NCBI GenBank assembly: GCA_012959995.1
Contig: DUCC01000010.1
Span: 60,091 to 124,090 of the forward strand
DNA: 64,000 bases
Source: Acidimicrobiia bacterium
GTDB taxonomy: Bacteria > Actinomycetota > Acidimicrobiia > Acidimicrobiales > MedAcidi-G1
Direction of reading: 5' to 3'
In this document: piece after piece, positions 28,832 to 37,140 of the stretch
Numbering within the stretch: the first letter of the stretch is position 1
Layout: each line of letters opens with the position of its first letter
Notes under the pieces: model-generated
Told to the model about the DNA's origin: nothing
The model's input: the letters and a program-made list of their open reading frames with translations, nothing else
Databases searched by the model: none
Made by a program: the position numbers and the translations under genes

Positions 28832-30186
28832 GCTGTGCCTCCCGATTCGAATGGTGCAGCCCAGCGGCGCAGGGGCAGCGGCCCAGCGGGTTGATCCTTG
28901 GTGGCTGGCCGCGACAGAGGCGCTTCTTCAGGGTTGGGGTAAGCCGTTACGCCGATGATTTCTTCGGATCCGTCGGCGATACGAGCCGAGCGGGCTGCGG
29001 CGGCGGTCTCTGCTTCGGCGGCCCAACGGCCACTGGCCAAGGCTTCTTCGGCTCCCCCGGCCGCCTCGACAGTTTGGAATTCTTGCCAGGCGGCTTGCGC
29101 CAACTGGTCGGTGAGGTTTTCAACAAACCACGAACCACCCGCCGGGTCAATTAGCGAACTGAGGCTGCTTTCTTCAGCCAGCACAAGTTGTAGATTTCGC
29201 GCCATGCGGCGACCGAACTCGTCGGGTTGACCGAGGGCGCTATCGAAGGGGCGTACCGTTACTACGTCTGCTCCACCGATGCTGGCAGAAAAGGCAGCCA
29301 CCGTGGAGCGCAAAAGGTTCACCCAGGGGTCTTGTCGGGTCAACATGGCAGCGGAGGTCACTACTGTTTGGTGTTGGCTTTGGTCGCCGGCCTCGCTGGT
29401 TTGGGCCACCCGGGCCCATAGGCGACGAGCGGCACGCAATTTAGCCATGGTCACAAACTGGTCACAATCTGCGGTGTAAGTAAAGGTCAGAGCGGCGAAA
29501 GCTTCATCAACCGTTGCCCCAGAATCAACAAGGTGATGCAAGTAAGCAACCCCGGTGGCCAACGAGGCGGCGAGTTCTAAAACTGGGCCGGCGCCAGCTT
29601 CGGCATAAACCGTGGCATCAACGGTGAGCGCACGCAGGCCCGAGAAACCGGTGGTGGCTTGAACAGTTGGCTCCAAACCCTCCCAGTCGGGAGCGCCACC
29701 CCAGCGGGCCGCTACCCCGAGAGGGTCGAGGCCCAAGGCACCACGACGGTCGGCCGGGTTTATTTCTTGCCAAGCATCAAGCAACCAGGCCACGCTAGCT
29801 TTTTGATGCAGGCCGGGCATCAGGGCTACCGGGGCCATAGCCAGATACACCTCGTTGAGCACCGTGGCTAAATCATGGTGGCCGGCCAGCAGTAACGAGG
29901 TGGCCCCGTTGCGTAATTCTTCTAACGCCACTTGGTTGGCCGTGGCGGCCTCTGTTTCGTTTACTAAAGAGCGAATATCCCAGCCTGCGCTACCTACCGG
30001 GCCTTGCCGCCCTCGTGCGTCGTCAGCCGTGTAGAGCGGTTGGATGCAAATACCGCGGTCCAATTCGGTGGTCAGCGAGCTCAACGGTTGATCGCCCAAA
30101 ACCTTTTGCGCCAAGACAGCCCATGCTTCTTGGCCCACTGAGGCAAACCCGTCCGCTAAAGAAAGCGGCATAAACGCATCAGACAT
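28828..30186 (-). CDS. mutA: Methylmalonyl-CoA mutase small subunit, short form
   Basis: Non-catalytic partner of MutB, 452 aa. The barrel-like region aligns with known small subunits ([77 protein letters not shown]). The protein ends soon after the barrel. The degenerate cobalamin-domain tail of the classical subunit (usually over 600 aa in total) is missing, and the frame closes cleanly into the 4-bp overlap with mutB. It is the first gene of the operon, with TAACCT 6 nt before the ATG. Confidence 0.92.
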   Translation of the reverse strand: MSDAFMPLSLADGFASVGQEAWAVLAQKVLGDQPLSSLTTELDRGICIQPLYTADDARGRQGPVGSAGWDIRSLVNETEAATANQVALEELRNGATSLLLAGHHDLATVLNEVYLAMAPVALMPGLHQKASVAWLLDAWQEINPADRRGALGLDPLGVAARWGGAPDWEGLEPTVQATTGFSGLRALTVDATVYAEAGAGPVLELAASLATGVAYLHHLVDSGATVDEAFAALTFTYTADCDQFVTMAKLRAARRLWARVAQTSEAGDQSQHQTVVTSAAMLTRQDPWVNLLRSTVAAFSASIGGADVVTVRPFDSALGQPDEFGRRMARNLQLVLAEESSLSSLIDPAGGSWFVENLTDQLAQAAWQEFQTVEAAGGAEEALASGRWAAEAETAAAARSARIADGSEEIIGVTAYPNPEEAPLSRPATKDQPAGPLPLRRWAAPFESGGTA

Positions 30187-30192
30187 GCTTTA

Positions 30193-30198
30193 AGGTTA
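30193..30198 (-). promoter_or_regulatory. Leaderless-type -10 box of mutA operon
   Basis: TAACCT on the minus strand, 6 nt before the mutA ATG; a TTGTAT lies 16 bp further upstream as a weak -35. There is no ribosome site. Confidence 0.5.
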
Positions 30199-30288
30199 GA
30201 TGGAATGTTCGCCAATACAAGATTTTACGTGATGAAACTGATGTAGCCCGGTTTCGCTTTAGGACAAACCAAGTGGCAAGATACCTCT

Positions 30289-31326
30289 ATGCACATAACC
30301 ACCAGCCTCAACTACGCCACCGACCCTCAGGAAGCTGCTGCTCAAGCCAAAGAACTTGAAGCGGCCGGCGTGGACTGTATTTGGGTTCCCGAAGCCTACG
30401 GCTTTGACGCCGTCAGCCTTTTGGGCTACTTAGCGGCCAGCACCTCCACCGTGGGTTTAGCCAGCGGCATTTTAAATACCTACAGCCGCACCCCGGCGTT
30501 GCTGGCCCAAACCGCGGCCGGCCTCGATGCTCTTTCTGGCGGACGTTTCTCTTTAGGGCTGGGGGCTTCCGGCCCACAAGTCATTGAAGGTTTCCACGGC
30601 ATGCCTTACAAAATGCCTTTGACCCGTATGAAAGAAATAATTTCCATCTGCCGCCAAGCATGGCAGCGCGAAAAGCTCGAATACGAGGGCAAAGTATTTA
30701 CCTTGCCGTTGCCGCCCGAAGAAGGCACCGGCTTAGGTAAGCCCTTGAAGATCATCAACCATTTGGTCCGCCCTGATATTCCTATTTATGTCGCTGCTTT
30801 GGGCCAAAAAAGTGTCGAAGAAACCGTAGCCACCACCGAAGGCTGGTTGCCCTTTTTGGTTTACCCAGAACGCATGGACCTCATTTGGGGCGACGCCGTA
30901 AAAGCCGGTATGGCCCGCCGCGACCCCAACCGTGGCGAGTTTGACATTGTGGCTGGCGGCCTGGTGGCTATTGGCGATGATGCGGCGCAGTACCGCGACT
31001 ACGCCCGCCCCATGGCGGCGCTTTACATCGGGGGCATGGGCGCTCGGGGCAAAAACTTTTACAACGATGTGTGCCGAGACTACGGTTTTGCCGACGAAGC
31101 CAAAGCGGTACAAGACGCTTACCTTGAGGGCCGGCGAGAAGACGCCATGGCTGCTTTGCCGGCCGAGTTGATTGAAAACACCACCCTTTGCGGTGATGAG
31201 GCTTACGTTGTGGATCGTCTCGCTGCTTACAAAGCAGCCGGGGTTACTTCGCTAAACGTCAGCCCGGTAGGTGGCAACCCGGCACAAGTTTTGGGCCGCC
31301 TACGTGAACTGGCTGAGCACGCTTAG
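30289..31326 (+). CDS. LLM-class (F420-dependent type) oxidoreductase
   Basis: Bacterial-luciferase-like TIM barrel, 345 aa, of the group that generally uses F420 in actinobacteria (family knowledge). It shows the start MHITTSLNYATDPQEAAAQAKELE, WVPEAYGFDAVSLLGYLA, the GLASGILNTYSRTPALLAQ strand and LSGGRFSLGLGASGPQVIEG, typical of the family. It is divergent from mutA and ends 2 bp before the convergent SDR. The substrate is unknown. The start has CAAGAT 6 nt upstream. Confidence 0.88.
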   Translation: MHITTSLNYATDPQEAAAQAKELEAAGVDCIWVPEAYGFDAVSLLGYLAASTSTVGLASGILNTYSRTPALLAQTAAGLDALSGGRFSLGLGASGPQVIEGFHGMPYKMPLTRMKEIISICRQAWQREKLEYEGKVFTLPLPPEEGTGLGKPLKIINHLVRPDIPIYVAALGQKSVEETVATTEGWLPFLVYPERMDLIWGDAVKAGMARRDPNRGEFDIVAGGLVAIGDDAAQYRDYARPMAALYIGGMGARGKNFYNDVCRDYGFADEAKAVQDAYLEGRREDAMAALPAELIENTTLCGDEAYVVDRLAAYKAAGVTSLNVSPVGGNPAQVLGRLRELAEHA

Positions 31327-31328
31327 CG

Positions 31329-32138
31329 TTACTGGTTTTTGTCTAGGGGGTCGAATTTAACCCCGATGGTCAACCATTCGGTGAGGCGGCGGGGGGACTC
31401 CCCCAGCCAAAAGTTCAGCGTTAAACGCCGTGGGTGACGCACGTGGCGGCGGCCGGATTTAGTGGCCGCCACTACTCGAGCGGCCAGTTTTTCCGGCGTG
31501 GTTTTTGGGATCAGCTGCAAAGCATTAAAGCGCTTGACGGTGCGTTGCACGCTGGGGGACGCATTTTCTACGTTGTCCCACATGCCGGTATCTACCGGGC
31601 CGGGGGCGGTCAAGGTGGTACGAATCGGCGTGTTTTTAAGCTCAATGCGCAGAGTAGCCACAAAGTTGTTTATGCCTGCTTTGGTAGCGCAGTAGGGCCC
31701 CATGCCGCCAAAACCAGAGGTTCCAGCCATAGACGAAGTAAAAACCAACGCTCCGTTTTGGCGAGCCAGCATGCCGGGCAGCACTTGGCGGGTCAAGATC
31801 ATGGGGGTCTCGAGGTTAAGTCGAGCGGTGGCGCGCACTGCTTCTACGTCCACGGTGGCGATTGGGTCCACCGTTTCGACCCCAGCATTGTTGACCAACA
31901 CATCAATGGGTCCGTAGGCCGCTTCAAGGTCAGCGATCAGCGTGTCTACTACCGAGGAATCAGCGAGGTCGGCTACGTGGGCGTTGCCGCCTACCTCGTT
32001 GGCTACCGCTTGAAGGGCCTCGGCCGAACGAGCCACCACGGTCACTCGGGCCCCTTGGGCGGCGTAAGCCCGAGCGAGAGAAGCTCCGATACCTCGAGAG
32101 CCGCCGGTTACTACCACGTGTGCATTGTTGAGTTCCAT
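31329..32138 (-). CDS. Short-chain dehydrogenase/reductase
   Basis: NAD(P)-dependent SDR, 269 aa. The cofactor fingerprint is VVTGGSRGIGASLARAYA with NNAG (VNNAGVETV). The catalytic serine is in FTSSMAGTSG and Tyr-x-x-x-Lys in GPYCATKAGINNF. A C-terminal extension (RRHVRHPRRLTLNFW) with basic residues follows. It is monocistronic by layout, divergent from the epoxide hydrolase. The substrate cannot be inferred. Confidence 0.9.
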   Translation of the reverse strand: MELNNAHVVVTGGSRGIGASLARAYAAQGARVTVVARSAEALQAVANEVGGNAHVADLADSSVVDTLIADLEAAYGPIDVLVNNAGVETVDPIATVDVEAVRATARLNLETPMILTRQVLPGMLARQNGALVFTSSMAGTSGFGGMGPYCATKAGINNFVATLRIELKNTPIRTTLTAPGPVDTGMWDNVENASPSVQRTVKRFNALQLIPKTTPEKLAARVVAATKSGRRHVRHPRRLTLNFWLGESPRRLTEWLTIGVKFDPLDKNQ

Positions 32139-32144
32139 GGGGGG

Positions 32145-32150
32145 AACCTA
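32145..32150 (-). promoter_or_regulatory. Leaderless-type -10 box of SDR gene
   Basis: TAGGTT on the minus strand followed by six C residues and then the ATG at 32138. A run of C cannot act as a ribosome site. Confidence 0.5.
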
Positions 32151-32183
32151 GTCGCCGGGTGGAAGGTTAAGCAAAGGCACGGC

Positions 32184-32189
32184 TACGGT
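32184..32189 (+). promoter_or_regulatory. Leaderless-type -10 box of epoxide hydrolase operon
   Basis: TACGGT, 6 nt before the ATG at 32196. Confidence 0.45.
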
Positions 32190-32195
32190 CAAGGC

Positions 32196-33359
32196 ATGAA
32201 CCAAACTTTGTCTACAGAAATCTCACCGTTTGCTGTTGCGGTTAGCGAAGAACAACTTGCTGATTTGCAGCAGCGTTTAGAAAACACTCGCTGGCCTGAC
32301 CAGATTGCCGAAAGCGGTTGGGATTACGGCTGTGACTTAGGATGGCTTAAAGACTTGGCCGACTATTGGCAAAACGAATTTGATTGGGCAGCGGCGCAAA
32401 CCCGACTCAACGAATTCTCTCATTTCACCACCACCGTAGATGGCCAAAATATTCACTTTATTCACCAGCGCTCCCCTCACCCGGGGGCCCTTCCGTTGGT
32501 GTTGTTACACGGCTGGCCGGGGTCGGTGGTGGAGTTTCTTGACCTCATTGGCCCTCTGGTTGACCCTCCGGCTTACGGGGGTAAGGCCGAAGATGCTTTT
32601 GAGGTGATCGTGCCATCGTTGCCGGGCTACGGCTGGTCGGGGCCCACCACGGAACCTGGTTGGGGCGTGGACCGCACCGCCCAAGCATTGAATGCTTTGA
32701 TGGAACGTCTCGGCATTGGCCGTTACGGAGTACAAGGCGGCGATTGGGGGTCCATGGTGGCTCGCCAAATGACCCATTTTGCTCCTCAGTCGGTGGTGGG
32801 TTGTCACGTAAACATGTTGGCCGCTGGCCCCACCGGGGCCGAAGATGACTTTGAGGACATCACCCCCGCCGAACAACAGCATTTAGATCGTGCCGGTTGG
32901 TACGCCGGGCAAGACAACGGGTATTTCCGTATTCAAGAAACCCGCCCGCAAACGTTGGCTGCTGGGTTGGCTGATTCTCCGGTGGGTTTGTTGTCGTGGG
33001 TTGGCGAAAAGTTTTACGGTTGGGCCCAGCACGACGGTGACCTTTTTTCGGTGATCGACCGGGACCACCTCCTGACCAACGTGGCGTTGTATTGGTTTAC
33101 CGAAACCATTAACTCGTCGACCCGTTTTTATTTTGAAACCATGCAACCGGGGGGCATAAACCCGGGGTCTTTGGGCGATGTGCCGTTGGGGGTTTCTGCT
33201 TTTCCCAATGAACTTTTTATGGGCCGCCGACGCTGGGTTGAGCCCACCCACAACGTGACTTTTTGGGCAGAGCATGAGCAGGGTGGCCATTTTGCCGCCA
33301 TGGAAACCCCCGACGTGTTGCTCACCGATGTGCGTACTTTCTTTCGGAGTCTTCGGTGA
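32196..33359 (+). CDS. Epoxide hydrolase (EHN-type alpha/beta hydrolase)
   Basis: Soluble epoxide hydrolase of the juvenile-hormone/microsomal type, 387 aa, opening epoxides to diols. The N-terminal EHN lid domain is seen in ISPFAVAVSEEQLADLQQRLENTRWPDQ. Catalytic parts are the oxyanion HGWPGSVVEF, the nucleophile Asp in YGVQGGDWGSMVARQM, a ring-opening Tyr candidate in STRFYFE and the His of EQGGHFAAME. The frame is open back to 31434, but that stretch overlaps the SDR gene and has no homology; the ATG at 32196 with TACGGT 6 nt upstream is the start. It is coupled to the next gene by a GTGA overlap. Confidence 0.92.
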   Translation: MNQTLSTEISPFAVAVSEEQLADLQQRLENTRWPDQIAESGWDYGCDLGWLKDLADYWQNEFDWAAAQTRLNEFSHFTTTVDGQNIHFIHQRSPHPGALPLVLLHGWPGSVVEFLDLIGPLVDPPAYGGKAEDAFEVIVPSLPGYGWSGPTTEPGWGVDRTAQALNALMERLGIGRYGVQGGDWGSMVARQMTHFAPQSVVGCHVNMLAAGPTGAEDDFEDITPAEQQHLDRAGWYAGQDNGYFRIQETRPQTLAAGLADSPVGLLSWVGEKFYGWAQHDGDLFSVIDRDHLLTNVALYWFTETINSSTRFYFETMQPGGINPGSLGDVPLGVSAFPNELFMGRRRWVEPTHNVTFWAEHEQGGHFAAMETPDVLLTDVRTFFRSLR

Positions 33360-34036
33360 TCACCAGTAGCGACGGGGTGCGCATCTCGGTTAACACCGAA
33401 GGCCACGGACCCGCCTTGGTTTTTATTCATGGCTGGGTGAATGACCAAACGGTGTGGGCGCCGCTGGCCGAAAACCTGGTCGTTGACCACGAAGTCACTA
33501 CTTGGGATCTTCGGGGCCACGGTGAAAGCGATAACCCCCCTGCTGGGCAGTACTCGCGCCAACATGCCCTGGCTGACTTATCGGCAGTGTTGGACACGCT
33601 GGGGTGCCCAGTGGTTTTGGTGGGTCACAGTTTGGGCGGTTACCTCGCTTTGGCTCATGCTTTAGCTCACCCCGAGGATGTAGCCGGGTTGGTGTTGGTG
33701 GCGGCCGGGCCGGGTTTTCGCAAGCCCGAAGCCCGAGAAGAATGGAACCAAGCAGTGTTGGCTAGTGCCAAAAAGCTTGATCAAACCCCCGGAGTAGAAG
33801 AAATTTCCATGCATACCGATGCCATGGTGATTGACCGCTTGGCCGAGATCACCGCCCCCACTTTGGTTTTGTTGGGTGAGCGGGATAAACGTTTTGCGGC
33901 GGCCGCTTCGCTCTTTGAACGAGACTTAAACGTGCAAGCCAGTGTGGTGGTCCCCGACCAAGGGCACATGGTGCATCTCAAAGCACCTGGTGAATGTGCG
34001 GAAGCTATTCGTTCTTTTGTGGCGGGTTTAGCGTGA
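33356..34036 (+). CDS. Alpha/beta-fold hydrolase
   Basis: Small serine hydrolase, 226 aa. It shows the HGW oxyanion region (FIHGWVNDQTVW), the cap WDLRGHGESDNP, the nucleophile elbow VGHSLGGYLAL, the acid in LLGERDKRF and the histidine in DQGHMVHLKAP, so the triad is complete. The substrate is unknown; esters, lactones or haloalkanes are possible. The start is a GTG overlapping the epoxide hydrolase stop by 4 bp, and its own stop overlaps the next gene by 4 bp. Confidence 0.88.
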   Translation: MITSSDGVRISVNTEGHGPALVFIHGWVNDQTVWAPLAENLVVDHEVTTWDLRGHGESDNPPAGQYSRQHALADLSAVLDTLGCPVVLVGHSLGGYLALAHALAHPEDVAGLVLVAAGPGFRKPEAREEWNQAVLASAKKLDQTPGVEEISMHTDAMVIDRLAEITAPTLVLLGERDKRFAAAASLFERDLNVQASVVVPDQGHMVHLKAPGECAEAIRSFVAGLA

Positions 34037-34887
34037 TTGACCCATTGGCCAACCTGGTGGAGTTGCCGGGTGGTGTTTTTCGCATGGGCAGCGAGGACCC
34101 CTTGGCTTACGTAAATGACGGGGAAGGCCCGGTGCGTGAAGTGCAGATCGCCTCGTTTTCTCTTTCGGCTACCACGGTCACCAACCAGGAGTTTGCTGCT
34201 TTTGTGGAGACCACAGGATGGAAAACCACCGCCGAAAAAGAAGGTTGGTCTTTTGTTTTTGCGGGCCATTTACCCGACGATTTTGAAGACACCCGAGGGG
34301 TGGTAGGTGCTGAATGGTGGCGGCAAGTTATGGGGGCCACTTGGCGAAGCCCCGAAGGCCCGCACAGCAACATAAACCAGCGCAGCCATCACCCGGTGGT
34401 GCATGTTTCTTGGTTGGATGCCATGGCTTTTGCTCAGTGGGCGGGCGGGCGTTTGCCTACCGAAGCCGAGTGGGAGTATGCCGCTCGGGGAGGGCTGGAC
34501 CAGGCCCGTTTGCCGTGGGGCGATGAACTCCTTGTTGATGGCCAGCATCGCTGTAATATTTGGACCGGTACTTTTCCTGTTGAGGACACCGCAGAAGATG
34601 GTTACGCCGGGACTGCTCCGGTGGATGCTTTTGCCCCGAACAATTGGGGTTTTTACAATTGCTCAGGCAATGTGTGGGAGTGGTGCAGCGACTGGTTTGG
34701 CACCCAGTTTTCCGAAGAGCGGCCCATCCCTAACCCCACCGGGCCGGCCATGGGAGTGCACCGCATAGTTAAGGGCGGTTCATTTTTGTGCCACGATAGT
34801 TACTGCCACCGCTATCGGGTGGGTGCTCGGTCGGCCACCACCCCAGAAAGCACCACCGGCCATCAAGGAATCCGCTTGGCCCAGTAA
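34033..34887 (+). CDS. Formylglycine-generating enzyme (sulfatase maturase)
   Basis: SUMF1/FGE-type copper oxidase, 284 aa, converting a sulfatase active-site cysteine to formylglycine. The FGE fold is clear: ELPGGVFRMGSED at the start, HPVVHVSWLDAMAFAQWAGGRLPTEAEWEYAARGG, NNWGFYNCSGNVWEWC and RIVKGGSFLCHDSYCHRYR. The two catalytic cysteines (Cys253, Cys258) are both present in CHDSYC, so this is an active maturase rather than a mere fold relative such as EgtB. The start GTG at 34033 overlaps the hydrolase stop. No sulfatase is in the window, so its client lies elsewhere. Confidence 0.93.
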   Translation: MIDPLANLVELPGGVFRMGSEDPLAYVNDGEGPVREVQIASFSLSATTVTNQEFAAFVETTGWKTTAEKEGWSFVFAGHLPDDFEDTRGVVGAEWWRQVMGATWRSPEGPHSNINQRSHHPVVHVSWLDAMAFAQWAGGRLPTEAEWEYAARGGLDQARLPWGDELLVDGQHRCNIWTGTFPVEDTAEDGYAGTAPVDAFAPNNWGFYNCSGNVWEWCSDWFGTQFSEERPIPNPTGPAMGVHRIVKGGSFLCHDSYCHRYRVGARSATTPESTTGHQGIRLAQ

Positions 34888-34894
34888 TCCCCCG

Positions 34895-34900
34895 TATCCT
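34895..34900 (+). promoter_or_regulatory. Leaderless-type -10 box of dus gene
   Basis: TATCCT, 6 nt before the ATG at 34907. Confidence 0.5.
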
Positions 34901-34906
34901 GTCGGT

Positions 34907-36097
34907 ATGGGTTTACGTTCACCAATCAATGAAACCGTGGCCGTGGCGGCCGCCGGAGAGTTTGCTCCGGTAGAGGTCGGCCCGTTGTCGGTGTGGCCAC
35001 CGGTGGTGCTGGCTCCCATGGCCGGGGTTACTAATGCTCCGTTTCGGAGTCTGTGCCGCAATTTTGGGGCTGGTCTTTACGTCAGCGAAATGATTACCGC
35101 TCGCGGCTTGGTGGATGGCCATTTAAAAACCAGCCACTTGAGTCATTTTGGGCCCGATGAGTCACCACGCAGCATCCAGCTTTATGGCACCGAGTCAACC
35201 AGCGTGCACCGAGCGGTTGAGATGCTGGTGAGCGAAGACCGGGTGGACCACATTGATCTCAACTTTGGGTGCCCGATGCCTAAGGTGACCCGCAAGGGTG
35301 GCGGGGCGGCTATCCCATTGAAGCCTCGTTTGCTGGCCGACATTGTGGCTGCTGCGGTGGGGGCCGCTGGTTCGGTGCCGGTGACCCTAAAGTTTCGCGT
35401 GGGCACCGACGATGCACATCACACGTTTTTGGAAACCGGCCGTATTGCCCAAGACTTGGGGGCCGCAGCGGTGGCTCTGCATGGCCGGACGGTGCATCAG
35501 TTGTATTCCGGACAAGCCGATTGGCGCCATATTGCTGCGTTGAAAGAAGCAGTAACAGAGATCCCGGTACTAGGAAACGGAGATATTTGGGAGCCGTGGG
35601 ATGCCTTGCGCATGATGCGTTCTACCGGTTGCGATGGCGTGGTGGTGGGGCGAGGTTGTTTGGGTCGACCTTGGTTGTTTGGTGACTTGGCCACGGTTTT
35701 TGGGGGCCGCCCAGAAGATGGCGGTGCCGAACCGGGCTTGCCGCCTACTTTGGGTGAGGTGTCGGACGCCATGGTGCGTCACGCAAAACTTTTGGTGGCC
35801 TGGGCTGGGCCACATGGCATTAAAGATTTTCGCAAACACACTGCTTGGTATTTGAAGGGTTACGCCACGGGGCCGGCGGCTCGCCGAGACCTGCAGTTGA
35901 TCACCTCGGTTGATGACCTCTCGCAGGTGCTGGCCGGTTTGGATGCTTCGCTGACCTTGGACCCCGAATCGTTGCGTATTCCTCGCAGCCACCGGGGCGG
36001 GCCCCGTCGGGTGGTTTTGCCCGAGGGTTGGCTAGATAACCCTGATGACCCCACCCCTCCCCCGGCGGAGGCAGAAATTTTGGTCTCTGGTGGTTGA
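34907..36097 (+). CDS. dusB: tRNA-dihydrouridine synthase (DusB type)
   Basis: FMN enzyme reducing uridine in the tRNA D-loop, 396 aa. It shows the start of the barrel VVLAPMAGVTNAPFRSLCR, SEMITARGLV, and IDLNFGCPMPKVTRKGGGAA with the catalytic Cys122. FMN-binding segments GNGDIWEPWDALRMM and CDGVVVGRGCLGRPWLF follow. The frame is open further 5', but the ATG at 34907 is supported by the TATCCT box and by lying after the FGE stop. It overlaps the Maf gene by 8 bp. Confidence 0.94.
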   Translation: MGLRSPINETVAVAAAGEFAPVEVGPLSVWPPVVLAPMAGVTNAPFRSLCRNFGAGLYVSEMITARGLVDGHLKTSHLSHFGPDESPRSIQLYGTESTSVHRAVEMLVSEDRVDHIDLNFGCPMPKVTRKGGGAAIPLKPRLLADIVAAAVGAAGSVPVTLKFRVGTDDAHHTFLETGRIAQDLGAAAVALHGRTVHQLYSGQADWRHIAALKEAVTEIPVLGNGDIWEPWDALRMMRSTGCDGVVVGRGCLGRPWLFGDLATVFGGRPEDGGAEPGLPPTLGEVSDAMVRHAKLLVAWAGPHGIKDFRKHTAWYLKGYATGPAARRDLQLITSVDDLSQVLAGLDASLTLDPESLRIPRSHRGGPRRVVLPEGWLDNPDDPTPPPAEAEILVSGG

Positions 36098-36680
36098 GCA
36101 TTTGGTGTTGGCTTCGGGTTCGCCCCGCCGGTTGGCCTTGTTACGTTCTTTGGGTTTTGACCCAGAGGTGCGGGTGCCGCCGGTGGATGAAACACCCTTA
36201 CCTGGGGAGACCCCCGCTGCTTTGGTGGAGCGTTTAGCGTTGGCCAAGCTACGTTCGGTGGTAATTCATGGTGAGGTGGGGGTGGCTGCTGACACCGTGG
36301 TGGTGATCGATGATGAGATTTTAGGTAAACCCGATTCAACTGATGAGGCCATGGTCATGTTGACCAATCTTTCGGGTCGCACTCACGAAGTGGTGGGGGG
36401 TTTGGCGGTACGCCGAGGCGACCACGATGTTTCTGGGGTGGTGCGCACTCAAGTGACCTTTCGTTCGCTTTCTGAACAAGAGATTGCCGACTACATCGCT
36501 ACCGGCGAACCCATGGATAAAGCGGGGGCTTACGCTATTCAAGGCTTGGGAGGTGCCTTCGTGGCGGAATTAACGGGTTGCCGAGACAACGTTGTTGGTT
36601 TGTCCTTGGGGGCTTTTGGCGGGTTGTACCAGGCTCTTGGCGGTCAACTCCCCGTTGAGCCGGGGGGCACCAGTCGGTGA
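36090..36680 (+). CDS. Maf-like nucleoside triphosphate pyrophosphatase
   Basis: House-cleaning nucleotide pyrophosphatase (dTTP/UTP or m7GTP type), 196 aa. Motifs: LVLASGSPRRLALLRSLGF at the start, VPPVDETPLPGETP, the catalytic Asp in VGVAADTVVVIDDEILGKP, and MDKAGAYAIQGLGGAFV near the end. The start is GTG 36090, which overlaps the dus gene and leads straight into the conserved motif; upstream codons of the open frame belong to dus. Its 3' end overlaps the remnant fetB-like pseudogene on the other strand. Confidence 0.9.
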   Translation: MVEHLVLASGSPRRLALLRSLGFDPEVRVPPVDETPLPGETPAALVERLALAKLRSVVIHGEVGVAADTVVVIDDEILGKPDSTDEAMVMLTNLSGRTHEVVGGLAVRRGDHDVSGVVRTQVTFRSLSEQEIADYIATGEPMDKAGAYAIQGLGGAFVAELTGCRDNVVGLSLGAFGGLYQALGGQLPVEPGGTSR

Positions 36681-37055
36681 TCTGCGGTCATAAACCTGGC
36701 TGCACCGGCCAGGACCACCACGGTGCCGGTGATGGCGGCTGAGCCCAGTATTAGAAACAAGATGGCCACTTGGACAAGGGCGTCGTCGAGGGGGTCCACC
36801 CCGGCCAAGATGAGGCCGGTGAGTGCCCGGGCAAAAATACCATGCCCACTGAACGGGTGGATTCAATTTGCGGCAGGAGGGCCAGGCGGAGTGCTTGTGC
36901 GGAAATATTGCGGACTGCCCGGCGACGGTCAAAACCCAAGGCCAGCAGAGCTTCAATTTCTCCGGAGCGTTCGTTGATGCTGTCGACGAGTCAGGTGGCG
37001 GCCACTACGACCACCCGCAAAGAGTTCCCCACCAGCCAATCGCTACTTCTTCCAT
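36644..37055 (-). pseudogene. fetB-like (UPF0014) iron-export permease, decayed
   Basis: The minus strand carries pieces of a UPF0014/FetB membrane protein that no single frame can express. It opens with an intact start (MEEVAIGWW, ATG at 37055, TAGGCT 6 nt upstream). It then jumps, with a frame change near 37026, to the family's middle: GNSLRVVVVAAT, SINERSGEIEALLALGF, ALLPQIESTRSVGMVFLPG. In between lies an in-frame TGA at 36991-36993. After VFLPG a one-base loss in a G run (about 36826-36831) moves the rest to another frame: ALTGLILAGVDPLDDAL, then ARFMTADHRLVP. About 110 N-terminal residues are deleted. Three independent lesions make it a true pseudogene. Confidence 0.82.
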
Positions 37056-37061
37056 GCTCCA

Positions 37062-37067
37062 AGCCTA
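37062..37067 (-). promoter_or_regulatory. Retained -10 box of the fetB-like pseudogene
   Basis: TAGGCT on the minus strand, 6 nt before the old start codon at 37055. The start signal has survived although the coding region has decayed. Confidence 0.4.
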
Positions 37068-37127
37068 AACCCCGTCATGTCGTCTCAGAGTCACCATGAC
37101 GGGATTGCAGGACAAGGCTGCCACCCC

Positions 37128-37133
37128 TATCCT
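37128..37133 (+). promoter_or_regulatory. Leaderless-type -10 box of ferric ABC transporter operon
   Basis: TATCCT, 7 nt before the ATG at 37141. Confidence 0.45.
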
Positions 37134-37140
37134 GTTAGGC

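Noticed and set aside
31434..32195. 254-codon N-terminal extension of the epoxide hydrolase frame.
   Set aside because: It lies wholly over the SDR gene on the other strand, has no homology, and the EHN domain begins at the ATG at 32196.
36991..36993. In-frame TGA of the fetB-like remnant as a third selenocysteine codon.
   Set aside because: No Cys or redox motif is near, the position corresponds to an ordinary residue in FetB, and the gene has two other lesions.
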